Source: Natrarchaeobius chitinivorans
GTDB taxonomy: Archaea; Halobacteriota; Halobacteria; Halobacteriales; Natrialbaceae
Assembly (NCBI RefSeq): GCF_003841505.1
Contig: NZ_REGA01000011.1
Location: forward strand, 1-64,000
Direction: 5' to 3'
DNA: 64,000 nt
The notes under the pieces are model-generated. The model did not search any database. It was not told the DNA's origin and was given only the letters and a program-made list of their open reading frames with translations. A program made the translations under genes and the position numbers. Within the stretch, counting starts at the first letter, position 1, and every line of letters begins with the position of its first letter. Positions 27,027 through 35,410 of this stretch are shown here, one piece after another.

Positions 27027-27551
27027 ATGTTCGGTACGGCTACCGGGATCCTGAATCTTCGAACGCTCGACCAGCGCGGGGCGGAAAGCGTCGACGGGCG
27101 GCTCTACATCCTGATCGCTCTGGCGACGGTCTTCGGCGCTGGACACCACGCCGACCACGTCGTTCGCGGGAATCACGTCGGATGGCCGCTGATTCCCGAG
27201 GTGACGGTGTTTACCTACACGCTCGCGATTTACCCGCTTCTCGCGCTCGGTCTGTACCTGACGCTGACGGAGCGGGTCGGCGCGGGGTACTGGACCGTCC
27301 TGTTGGCTGTGATCACCTTCGCCGTCATCGTCACCCACTTCGGACCGTTTGCGACCGAACCGCCACGGGACGTTATCGCTCCATACGAGAACGTCTACGT
27401 CGGCTACGCCGCGTTCGCGTGGTTACTCGGGTTCGTCGGATCGTTGGTCGCGGCGACCGCCTACTCCGCCCACCGCTTTCGGTGGGCTCGTTCGACGGAG
27501 GTACGAGGCGAGGATGAGAGAAAACGGACCGACCGAAGCGGGACGCGTTGA
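27027..27551 (+). CDS. Four-helix membrane protein, unknown function
   Basis: A 174-residue protein with four hydrophobic segments (starting around residues 24, 56, 82 and 122) and a conserved-looking GAGHHADHVVRGNHVGW loop. The His-rich loop might bind a metal or a haem, but this is only a suggestion. The tail is polar. The ATG at 27027 gives MFGTATGILN. No family recognised. Confidence 0.7.
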   Translation: MFGTATGILNLRTLDQRGAESVDGRLYILIALATVFGAGHHADHVVRGNHVGWPLIPEVTVFTYTLAIYPLLALGLYLTLTERVGAGYWTVLLAVITFAVIVTHFGPFATEPPRDVIAPYENVYVGYAAFAWLLGFVGSLVAATAYSAHRFRWARSTEVRGEDERKRTDRSGTR

Positions 27552-27615
27552 TCGCGCTGCCGTCGTCCGGACGGACGTGTCACGACTATTCTCCCGTGAC
27601 GGAACCCACCGACGA

Positions 27616-27900
27616 CTACGGCGACTCGTCTCGGAGCGCGCCCTCGATCGACTCGAGGTCTGCCTTTCGGAACGGACCGTCGACACTGTCCGGATCGTCG
27701 TCGTCCAGGTCGCCGATCGTCCAGAGGATGCCCGCCCGCATCTGTGATTTTGGTGGGAGGTCGTTCGCGTCGACGTCGTAGCCGACGGCGTCACAGATCG
27801 CGGCGAGGGACTCTTTCGTGAAGGCCGTCGACTCGATCCGCTCGTATCGGTCGACGGCCAGCCGTATCTCGTTTCGGAGTTCGTCGACGGTTCGGGCCAT
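27616..27900 (-). CDS. Small acidic haloarchaeal protein, unknown
   Basis: A 94-residue soluble protein: MARTVDELRNEIRLAVDRYE, then AAICDAVGYDVDANDLPPKS and an acidic tail. It looks helical. The longer frame to 28047 lacks that composition. I know no function. It converges with the four-helix membrane protein gene (64-base gap). Confidence 0.7.
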   Translation of the reverse strand: MARTVDELRNEIRLAVDRYERIESTAFTKESLAAICDAVGYDVDANDLPPKSQMRAGILWTIGDLDDDDPDSVDGPFRKADLESIEGALRDESP

Positions 27901-28155
27901 ACGGGTCGCAACGACGGGGCGGGTCGTGTAGATTCCGGTCGGCCGTCGATCGGCTTCGTCCGGGGTTCCTCGTTCGCGTGACTGCCCCGGGGCTCCGAAC
28001 TCGAGTATAGCAGGCCCGGTGAGGGGATCACGATCGGCCGGGTCCACATCGAGTGCGGATCTCCCATTCGCCCGGACGGGCCCGCCGTCCGATTATATAC
28101 CTGCTGGTTTCTCCGATTTCGCCGTTTCGAACGGAGCAGGTTACTCCCTGCGGTT

Positions 28156-28169
28156 TTAGGCACCCCTAA
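28156..28169. promoter_or_regulatory. Iron-box-like palindrome TTAGG-N4-CCTAA
   Basis: TTAGGCACCCCTAA is a perfect 5+5 inverted repeat of the form recognised by haloarchaeal DtxR-type iron regulators (Idr), as I recall it. It lies 77 bases before the ferredoxin start and upstream of its TATA-like box, a position for activation or shared control. The remaining gap 27901-28245 holds no gene. Confidence 0.5.
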
Positions 28170-28189
28170 CTCGAGACGCGACTCGTACT

Positions 28190-28569
<380 letters not shown>

Positions 28570-28593
28570 TCCTGCAGAAACCCTCGAGAAGAC

Positions 28594-28758
28594 TTACTCG
28601 GCGCGATCGACGTCGACTTTTTCCTTGAGCGTTTCGAGTCCGTCGCTCTCGGCGAGTTCCTGCAACCGCTCGCGGAAGTGTTCCTCGCAGAGGCCGACCT
28701 TGACGCCGTCGGATTCGGCGGCGAAGGCGGCCGTGCGGTCGCAGTAGTGGCAGTTCAT
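28594..28758 (-). CDS. DUF6757-type small zinc protein, 54 aa
   Basis: A 54-residue protein: MNCHYCDRTAAFAAESDGVK, VGLCEEHF and a helical acidic tail. The CxxC...CxxH pattern suggests one zinc. The family is widespread in haloarchaea with no known function. The ATG at 28758 gives the family start. Confidence 0.85.
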   Translation of the reverse strand: MNCHYCDRTAAFAAESDGVKVGLCEEHFRERLQELAESDGLETLKEKVDVDRAE

Positions 28759-28823
28759 ACGAGCGTGTAGGAACCCCGACGCATTGAACCCTCCGCTCTC
28801 GGCTATCGTTGGTATCATTCTCC

Positions 28824-29594
28824 CTATAACTCGAGGCGGTCGTACTTCGCCCGCGAGAGTCCGGCGAGACCGAGACGCCCGTCGTGGGCGTCGGAACCAC
28901 CGGTCGCGAGCAGGTCGTGGCGGTCGATCGCCCGCTCGACCGGTTGGAGGTCGACGTCGCGATCGTAGGGGTAGCGCAACTCGAGGGCATCGAGGTCGGG
29001 CGCCAGCGCGAGCGCTCCCTCGAGGTCAGGATACCGCAGGGGATGTGCGAGCGAGACGATCTCGCCCGCCTCCGCGAGCGCCGCTCGGCCGCGTTCGAAC
29101 GACGGGATCTCTCGCGGGACGAAACACGGGCAACTGGAGCCGATGAGGTGGTCGAACGCACCCTCGTAGTCGTAGTCGGTGTCCGGATGGTCGTCGATCG
29201 CTCGGGCGACGTGCGGGCGGCCGAATCCCTCGCTCGCGGTCAGATCCAGGTCGACGCCGAGACGGTCCTCGACGCAGTCGACGATCGCCTGTCCTCGCTC
29301 GATCCGGTTCGACTGAATCCGCTCAGTCGTCGCGACGAGTTCGTCCGTCGGTTCGACGCCGTACCCGAGGAGGTCGACCCGCTGGCCGCTTTCTGTTTCG
29401 ACCCGGAGTTCGATTCCGTGGACGATCGTAACGCCCTCACGCTCGAGAATCGGGTCGTCGAACGGCTGTAATCGATCGTGATCGGTCACCGCGACGACCT
29501 CCACGCCGCCACGACGGGCCGCCGCCGGTAGTTCCTCGAGCGTCAGGCTGCCGTCCGAACGGGTCGTGTGGACGTGCAGATCGGCGTAGGACAT
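28824..29594 (-). CDS. PHP-domain phosphoesterase
   Basis: A 256-residue protein with PHP motifs: MSYADLHVHTTRSDGSLTLE, VTDHDRL, HGIELRVE, SLAHPLRYP and GGSDAHDG. These metal ligands support hydrolysis of a phosphoester. The middle insert (RIERGQAIVDCVEDRL, FGRPHVARAI) is typical of the nucleoside 3',5'-bisphosphatase/RNase AM group. The substrate is therefore plausibly a short RNA or nucleotide; this is inference. It starts at the ATG at 29594. Confidence 0.85.
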   Translation of the reverse strand: MSYADLHVHTTRSDGSLTLEELPAAARRGGVEVVAVTDHDRLQPFDDPILEREGVTIVHGIELRVETESGQRVDLLGYGVEPTDELVATTERIQSNRIERGQAIVDCVEDRLGVDLDLTASEGFGRPHVARAIDDHPDTDYDYEGAFDHLIGSSCPCFVPREIPSFERGRAALAEAGEIVSLAHPLRYPDLEGALALAPDLDALELRYPYDRDVDLQPVERAIDRHDLLATGGSDAHDGRLGLAGLSRAKYDRLEL

Positions 29595-29714
29595 AGCTCA
29601 CCTGTGGACCGGCGCGGTTTAGCGGTTTCTCTCCGTCGTCACGGCACCGGACCGTGGTCTCTAGAGGCATACTAGGAAGCTAGTCAGTAGGGGAGGACTA
29701 GTAATCCTTTATGG

Positions 29715-29734
29715 ACAATGTTTATAATCATTGT
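29715..29734. promoter_or_regulatory. TATA box inside a 6-bp inverted repeat
   Basis: ACAATG-TTTATAAT-CATTGT is a perfect inverted repeat that encloses the TATA box of the next gene. The start ATG is 20 bases further on, as for a leaderless transcript. It could be an operator. Nearby ACTAGGAAGCTAGT (29671-29684) is another inverted repeat. Confidence 0.5.
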
Positions 29735-29753
29735 TCACACACAATATGGTGTA

Positions 29754-30041
29754 ATGCTGCTCAACGGCACCGGCGACGTCATCGACGACTACGACTACCC
29801 CGCAACGACCGACGAACTGATCGCGGAGCACGGAGACCGGACGCTCGAGCTCCCGAACGGCACCGAAACGGTCGGCGAGGTACTCACACGTCTCGAGTCC
29901 GAAACCTTCCAGGCCCCCGAAGACGCTCGATTCGCCGTCTACACCGCGGTGAGCGACAAAGCGATCGGCCGCGTCGGATACAGCGACCGCGACCCGACGC
30001 CGGTCGGCAGTCCGTACACGCCCGACGCGATGTCCTTCTAG
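29754..30041 (+). CDS. DUF5789 family protein
   Basis: A 95-residue acidic haloarchaeal protein: DYDYPATTDELIAEHGDRTL, TVGEVLTRLE and a C-terminal VGYSDRDPTPVG. It matches DUF5789; function is unknown. An in-frame ATG at 29718 exists but lies inside the TATA box, so I chose 29754. The stop is followed by a short repeat (CTTCTAGAGG at 30034 and 30056). Confidence 0.8.
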   Translation: MLLNGTGDVIDDYDYPATTDELIAEHGDRTLELPNGTETVGEVLTRLESETFQAPEDARFAVYTAVSDKAIGRVGYSDRDPTPVGSPYTPDAMSF

Positions 30042-30202
30042 AGGCGGACTGATTCCTTCTAGAGGTAGACTGTCCACTGCTTCTCTCGATTGGCCGAACG
30101 CCGTTCGCCCGACGGACGGCGTCGTGGCTCGGAGTTCTCTTACAGCAAACCACCTCACCCGAGGATCAACAGTCCCCAGTCCAACCCGAGGATCACCCGT
30201 CG

Positions 30203-31210
30203 TTAGTCCAGAAATTCGACTGCGTCCGCGAGTTCGAGCGGAACCGACCCCTTCCGATAGCCTTCGACGTGGCCGTTCGGGCGGGCGCGGTAGACCACCG
30301 CTGGTCGGTGACGGACGTCCGGCTGTTCGCCGCGGACGGCGTTCCAGGCGTCGTCACGAAAGCTCGAGCAGTCGACGAACAGGATCGCGCCGCCGCCGTG
30401 GGCGGCGAGCTGGCCGTTGACCTTGGTCTCGGCGGTGTCGCGAACGGCGGCGACGGGGCCGGCCGCCGAACGGTTTTTCGGCGGCTGGGGCCGGGTGACC
30501 TCGACGAGGACGTTGGTCTCGTTTCCGCGGGCGCGAAAGTCGAGGGAGTGGCCCGTCGTCACCTCGATCTCCGGAACGACGTCGTAGCCGGCGTCGGTCA
30601 GGATCTTCGCGGCGACGAACTCGCCCATCGCCGCGCTCATGCGGACCCGATCGACGTGGTCGCTGGTGCCGAGCTTGCCGGACATGACGTGTCTGTGCTC
30701 GTCGAGGACGCCGGTCTCGAGAAAGCCCTCGAAAAACCGCGTCGTCTCCCGCCGGCCGGCGTCGGGAAAGCCAGCCGCGTGCTCCCGAAAGAACGCTCGA
30801 GTCGCCTCCCGGCCGTCTTTCGACATGAACACCGGGAGGAAAAACCACGAGATGTGCGGGTAGTCGGCGAGCCACGGGTCCGACTCGTGGAGCGTCGAGA
30901 GCAGTTCCCGCTGGGCCCACCGTGAAACGTGATAGGGGACCTCCCGCCAGCCGAACTTATCCGTTTTCCACAGCGACGACGGCGTTTCCGTGTTCCCCAT
31001 CCAGTAGGCGTCGTCGTCCTTCCGGGCGAACAGTGCGAGGTCGCCGTTTTGCATCTCGAAGCGGTGAGTGTCCCACCCGCCACCGATATCGAACCGCGGC
31101 GACACCGAACGAGCACCGATGTTCGATCGCAACGGCTGTAAAATCTTCCGTCGAACTCGCTGCTCGCTCCAGTTCGTGGGCGAATAGCGAAAGCGAAGCG
31201 GCCGTGCCAC
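30203..31210 (-). CDS. DUF5784 family protein
   Basis: A 335-residue protein of the haloarchaeal DUF5784 family: MARPLRFRYSPTNWSEQRVR with GTG start at 31210, NGDLALFARKDDDAYWMGNT and FLPVFMSKDGREATR. The C-terminal part has a nuclease-like patch: AKILTDAGYDVVPEIEV, HSLDFRAR, VLVEVTRP. That D...E-x-V order resembles PD-(D/E)XK cores, so a DNA-related role is conceivable, but it is inference. A longer frame to 31258 is possible. Confidence 0.8.
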   Translation of the reverse strand: MARPLRFRYSPTNWSEQRVRRKILQPLRSNIGARSVSPRFDIGGGWDTHRFEMQNGDLALFARKDDDAYWMGNTETPSSLWKTDKFGWREVPYHVSRWAQRELLSTLHESDPWLADYPHISWFFLPVFMSKDGREATRAFFREHAAGFPDAGRRETTRFFEGFLETGVLDEHRHVMSGKLGTSDHVDRVRMSAAMGEFVAAKILTDAGYDVVPEIEVTTGHSLDFRARGNETNVLVEVTRPQPPKNRSAAGPVAAVRDTAETKVNGQLAAHGGGAILFVDCSSFRDDAWNAVRGEQPDVRHRPAVVYRARPNGHVEGYRKGSVPLELADAVEFLD

Positions 31211-31324
31211 ATCGGTTCTACGGCGTAGACCGCCATACGTCTTACGAGGGTGTCCCAACCGGAGAGCATCATGAACGACCGTTACATTGATATGGAACAG
31301 CGCCCTACATTGGTTATACCTACC

Positions 31325-31498
31325 ATGTCAATGGGTGCCTATGATGAAGACGAACACGAGCGCCGCGAACAGCAGGCCTCGAGAGTCGATGCGGATTTCG
31401 ACGACGAGCGGACGATCTATCACGGTCAGGTCGAGTACGATTCCGGCGACTCTGCGGAAGCGCTTTTGAACAAGTTCGAGGAGATCAAGTCGGACTAG
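31325..31498 (+). CDS. DUF5786 family small protein, 57 aa
   Basis: A 57-residue acidic protein: MSMGAYDEDEHERREQQASR, ERTIYHGQVEYDSGDS, EIKSD end. It is a well-conserved haloarchaeal family of unknown function. Upstream in-frame ATGs (31271, 31292) are less likely because a TATA-like GGTTATACC sits at 31313-31321, within that extension. Confidence 0.85.
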   Translation: MSMGAYDEDEHERREQQASRVDADFDDERTIYHGQVEYDSGDSAEALLNKFEEIKSD

Positions 31499-31635
31499 TG
31501 GCCGCGCGACTCTCCTTTGGGGGTTTCCCTCCGCGCTGAGCCGACGGTTTCTCGATCTCGAGCGAGCGTTTCGACGTGTCACGTCCCCCACGCTCTCCGA
31601 TCAGTCGTCGAGGCGCTCGCTCGTTAACCCGGACG

Positions 31636-32631
31636 TTACTCGCCCTCGAGATCGTCCCATCCCGGCGTCTCCGGCGCACCGCGGGCGTCCTCGACGTCGG
31701 CGGCGGTCGACGGAGACGGAACGGTCTCGCCCGCAGCGACTCGGCGTCGGTGCCACTCTCGGATCGCGGGACCGATCCACGCTCCGTCCTCGTCGGTCGC
31801 CACACCACTCCCGCCGCCCGATTCGTCGGTCGCCGCCTCGAGCGCTCGGTCTCGCGCTCGCTCGTAGTGAGCCTCCGAAATCTCGACCGTGCCGGGACTC
31901 GAGGCGGCTGCCACTGCGGCAGTTTCCGCCCGATCCTCGGCCGTCAGCTCTCCCGCCGCGAGTCGCTCGATCGTCCCCTCGAGCGCCGCCGGTCGGGGAT
32001 GACAGAAGAGTTTCTCTCCGATCGCACCGGTTCCGAGCAACAGGCCGTCGGGCTCGTCGTCGACTTCCGTCGAGACCAACCGTTCGCCACCGAACGTCTT
32101 CTCGACGCGTTCGCACTCGGTCTCGACCCCGAGCGCGAGCGTCTGTTCCGGGTAGACACCGCAGTCCTCGGGGAAGAACTCGCCGTCGTAAACGCGACAC
32201 TGTAACGTCGACGGATCGAGGAAGACGCAGGTTGGGAGCCACGACGGCTCCTCGCGTCCGAACGGCGCGACCGGTTTCGGCGGTTTCCGCAATCCGAGGA
32301 AGAAGACCGGACGGCCTGCGACGGCGGCGATCCGTCGGCCGTCGATCTCGACGCTCTCGCGGTCGTCCCGAGCGTGCCAGAACCGCGGCGTCAGGGCGGG
32401 GACCGCCCCCTGCTCGAGGACCGTCCGAACCGTCCCGCGGGTGAGCGAAACGAACGTGGGATCGTCGTCGACCGGGTTCCGGTCGACTTCCGCCTCGTCG
32501 TGAGTCCGACCGTGAGACCCGTTTTCGCCGTGTGTCCGACCACGAGATCCGTCGTCACCGCGGGTTTCCGTCTCGAGTAACGGCCGCCAGTCGAGACAAC
32601 AACCCGCACAGCCCTCGCAGTTGACCTCCAT
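31636..32631 (-). CDS. YkgJ-type cysteine-cluster protein
   Basis: A 331-residue protein with an N-terminal MEVNCEGCAGCCLDW and a later CVFLDPSTLQC...EDCGVYP group. These cysteines characterise the Fe-S/Zn-binding YkgJ (CxxCxxCC) family. Family members may bind iron-sulfur clusters; function here is unknown. A repeated RGRTHGENGSHGRTHDE stretch (residues about 30-45) is low complexity. The start at 32631 places the motif at the N-terminus. Confidence 0.8.
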   Translation of the reverse strand: MEVNCEGCAGCCLDWRPLLETETRGDDGSRGRTHGENGSHGRTHDEAEVDRNPVDDDPTFVSLTRGTVRTVLEQGAVPALTPRFWHARDDRESVEIDGRRIAAVAGRPVFFLGLRKPPKPVAPFGREEPSWLPTCVFLDPSTLQCRVYDGEFFPEDCGVYPEQTLALGVETECERVEKTFGGERLVSTEVDDEPDGLLLGTGAIGEKLFCHPRPAALEGTIERLAAGELTAEDRAETAAVAAASSPGTVEISEAHYERARDRALEAATDESGGGSGVATDEDGAWIGPAIREWHRRRVAAGETVPSPSTAADVEDARGAPETPGWDDLEGE

Positions 32632-32735
32632 GACCGGCGGTACGACGGCGGTCGGTATATACTGCCGGCCGGTATCAACCGGTCCGGTTCTGTCGCGGGA
32701 CAACGACTTTCACCGTCCGGAACAGACGGTCGCGT

Positions 32736-32981
32736 ATGGCAACGGACTCCTGTGACGGCTGTGGTCGACCGGTATCGGTCGCCGGCGGTATCGCCAACGT
32801 CTGGACCTTCGGCGAGGACGACGGCAGCGACGGGACCGCGATGACACTGGAGTTCGAGGACGGAACCTCACACATGCTGTGTTACCCCTGTATTGGGGTA
32901 CTTCCCGACGAACCGACCAGCGCGGACGTCGACCGCCTCGAGCAGGTCGACGGGGACACCTCTCGGCTCGAGCCCCGGTGA
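32736..32981 (+). CDS. Small zinc-binding haloarchaeal protein, 81 aa
   Basis: An 81-residue protein with CDGCGRPVSVAGGIANVW and LCYPCIGVLP, two CxxC pairs for one zinc. Beta-rich middle, acidic tail. Conserved in haloarchaea as I recall, but without known function. It is transcribed divergently from the cysteine-cluster gene. Confidence 0.8.
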   Translation: MATDSCDGCGRPVSVAGGIANVWTFGEDDGSDGTAMTLEFEDGTSHMLCYPCIGVLPDEPTSADVDRLEQVDGDTSRLEPR

Positions 32982-33018
32982 AAAAGTAGCGAATGGAGTG
33001 ACAGGAGACGACACTGGA

Positions 33019-33112
33019 GCGGAAGGGGTGGGATTCGAACGCCACGAGGCACGTGAGGCCGCCGCGGACCCGAGGGGCACCGCGGTGCTCTACCGCTGAG
33101 CGACCCTTCCGC
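33019..33112 (-). tRNA. tRNA-like gene of unresolved identity, non-canonical
   Basis: Read on the minus strand it has a seven-base (extendable to nine) acceptor stem GGAAGGG/CCCTTCC, a good D-arm (GCTCAGCGGTAGAGC) and a T-loop TTCGAATCC. The centre does not fold as a standard anticodon arm. CCGCGG pairs with CCGCGG around TGCCCCTCGGGT, and the T-stem needs a bulged C. A CTCGGGT loop would give anticodon CGG (Pro) if about five bases were excluded. It could be an intron-bearing, very divergent or inactive tRNA. Confidence 0.55.
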
Positions 33113-33228
33113 AGTAGATCTGTGGCGCGGTTCGGTATTTGTAATCGGCCGGCTACCCGGTGGTAGACGGTCCCTTCGATCGCGACGGTCCGTAGCCTTT
33201 AGGGTGTGACCGCGCCGTGAATCGAACG

Positions 33229-35055
33229 GTGAACACCGAGCGGATCTTCGATGCGTTTCCCGCGCCGAGCTACCGCGGGAACCAGGAGCAGGCCCTCCGT
33301 GACATTCGAGACGCCTTCGCGGCCGACAACGACGTCGTGCTCGTGCGCGCGCCGACGGGAAGCGGGAAGTCCCTGCTGGCTCGAGCCGTCGCCGGCTGTG
33401 CCCGAACTGTCGGCGAGGCCGAGCCGAGCGAGGCGTCGGGCGCGTACTACACGACGCCGCAGGTCTCACAGCTCGACGACGTGGCGGCCGACGACCTGCT
33501 CGCAGACCTCAACGTGATCCGCGGGAAGTCGAACTACACCTGCATCCTCCCCGAGGAGCGAAACACGCCGGTCAACCAGGCCCCGTGCGTTCGCGAGCGC
33601 GGCTACGACTGCTCGGTCAAGCATCGGTGTCCGTATTTCTCTGATCGTGCGATCGCCTCGAACCGGGAGATCGCGGCGATGACGCTCGCGTACTTCATGC
33701 AGACCGCCGGCAGCGAGGTCTTTCGAAAGCGAGACGTCGTCGTCATCGACGAAGCACACGGGCTGGCCGAGTGGGCCGAGATGTACGCCACGATCCAGCT
33801 CGGGCCACGGACGGTCCCCTTCTGGGACGAGCTTCGCGTCCCCGACATCGACGGCATCGATCGGGCCGTTCGGTACGCCGAGAACGTCGCACAGACGTGT
33901 GGCCGCCGCAAGGACGACCTGCTCGCACAGGAGACGCTGTCGCCCGCGGAGGTGCGCGAGCGCGACCGCCTGCAGGAACTGATCGGCGAACTCGAGTGGT
34001 TCGTCTCGGACTACCGCGATCCGGAGAGTCCGACGACGTGGCTGGTCGACCAGTCCGAACCGTCCGCCGGCGCTCGAGGGGATGATCCGGCCGACGACGA
34101 AGACGACGACGGAGGCGGGCCCCTGACGATCAAGCCGATGAATCCCGAGAAGTACCTCGCCCACACCGTCTGGGATCGGGGCAACGCGTTCGCCCTGCTG
34201 TCGGCGACGATCCTCAACAAGGACGCCTTCTGTCGGCACGTCGGATTGAACCCCGACAACGTCGCGCTCGTCGACGTCGGCCACACGTTTCCCGTCGAGA
34301 ACCGACCGCTGTACGACGTCACACAGGGAAAGATGACGTTCGAACACCGGAAGGAAACGACGCCGAAACTCGCCCGGACGATCGTCCGGACCATGCAACA
34401 CCACCCCGACGAAAAGGGGCTGGTTCACGCCCACTCTTACGACATTCAGGAGCGTCTGGCCGACCTCCTCCGGGATTTCGGCGTCGGCGACCGAATTCGG
34501 GTCCACGACCGGGACGACCGCGACGCCGTCCTCGAGGAGTGGAAAGCGAGCGACGATCCCGACGTCTTCCTCTCGGTGAAAATGGAGGAAGCCCTCGATC
34601 TGAAGGGTGACCTCTGTCGCTTCCAGGTGCTGTGCAAGGCACCGTTTCTCAACACGAGCGACTCGCGGGTCGCACACCGACTCGAGGAGGGCCAGTGGGC
34701 CTGGTACTACCGGGCGGCCCTGCGCACCGTTATTCAGGCCTGCGGCCGGGTCATCCGTGCGCCCGACGACTACGGTGCGACCTACCTCGCGGACTCGAGT
34801 CTGGTCGATCTCTTCGAACGGGCGCGAACGGACATGCCCGACTGGTTCGAAGCCCAGGTCGATCGGATGAGCGAACCGCAACTTCCACCGTTCGAACCGC
34901 GGGCGGCCCTCGACGGAACGGAATCCGGATCGACGACCGGTTCGACCGGGGAGGCGGGGTACCAGCGCACGCGGACCAGCTCTCGAGGGAACCGCTCCTC
35001 GCAGCGATCGTCACGCTCGAGTCCGCTCGCCGACGTGTGGGATACCGACGGGTGA
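33229..35055 (+). CDS. XPD/DinG-like superfamily 2 Fe-S DNA helicase
   Basis: A 608-residue helicase. Walker A is APTGSGKS, DEAH in VVIDEAHGLAEW. Four cysteines between them (CILPEERNTPVNQAPC, RERGYDC, KHRC) form the Fe-S domain. SATILNKD and QACGRVIRAPDDYG are motifs III and VI. It unwinds DNA 5'-3' with ATP, in repair or transcription-related processes. An acidic insertion lies near residue 290 and a Ser/Arg-rich tail follows residue 570. GTG at 33229 aligns MNTERIFDAFPAPSYRGNQE with family starts; GTG at 33217 is an alternative. A 15-bp repeat follows the stop. Confidence 0.9.
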   Translation: MNTERIFDAFPAPSYRGNQEQALRDIRDAFAADNDVVLVRAPTGSGKSLLARAVAGCARTVGEAEPSEASGAYYTTPQVSQLDDVAADDLLADLNVIRGKSNYTCILPEERNTPVNQAPCVRERGYDCSVKHRCPYFSDRAIASNREIAAMTLAYFMQTAGSEVFRKRDVVVIDEAHGLAEWAEMYATIQLGPRTVPFWDELRVPDIDGIDRAVRYAENVAQTCGRRKDDLLAQETLSPAEVRERDRLQELIGELEWFVSDYRDPESPTTWLVDQSEPSAGARGDDPADDEDDDGGGPLTIKPMNPEKYLAHTVWDRGNAFALLSATILNKDAFCRHVGLNPDNVALVDVGHTFPVENRPLYDVTQGKMTFEHRKETTPKLARTIVRTMQHHPDEKGLVHAHSYDIQERLADLLRDFGVGDRIRVHDRDDRDAVLEEWKASDDPDVFLSVKMEEALDLKGDLCRFQVLCKAPFLNTSDSRVAHRLEEGQWAWYYRAALRTVIQACGRVIRAPDDYGATYLADSSLVDLFERARTDMPDWFEAQVDRMSEPQLPPFEPRAALDGTESGSTTGSTGEAGYQRTRTSSRGNRSSQRSSRSSPLADVWDTDG

Positions 35056-35241
35056 CGCGGATCGATCGAGCGCGGATCGATCGAGCGCGGATCGACTGGA
35101 TGCAGATCGACCGGCCGGAGGCGAGAACGCGCGGTGTCGAGTGACGAAACCGGGGCCGCGAGAAAACCGAGTAACGGGGACGTGTATCAAGACCGCGGGC
35201 GACAGTAGTCCGCGCCGCGGAGCGGATCCCAGCGGAGCCGA

Positions 35242-35328
35242 TCAGAACGCGGCGAGTGCGCCCCAGGCGATCATCGACGTGACCATGAGGACCGCGAAGA
35301 TGACCGCGATGAACTGACTTCGATCCAT
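35242..35328 (-). CDS. 28-residue membrane microprotein
   Basis: The minus strand encodes MDRSQFIAVIFAVLMVTSMI followed by AWGALAAF and a stop. It is one transmembrane helix with a short polar N-terminus. I recall near-identical tiny proteins in other haloarchaea, and the hydrophobic pattern in a GC-rich genome is hard to get by chance. Function is unknown. It lies alone between the helicase and taw2. Confidence 0.65.
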   Translation of the reverse strand: MDRSQFIAVIFAVLMVTSMIAWGALAAF

Positions 35329-35410
35329 GTCTAGCGTGACTCACCGCGGGGCTATGAATGTCACGACCGATCACCGTCGTTCCCGCAGTCGGCCGCTCGG
35401 AGTCGGTTGA

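Noticed and set aside
34751-35374. Minus-strand frame over the helicase end and the 15-bp repeat
   Set aside because: It is antisense to the helicase tail and arginine-rich; the real minus-strand gene here is the 28-residue protein in another frame.
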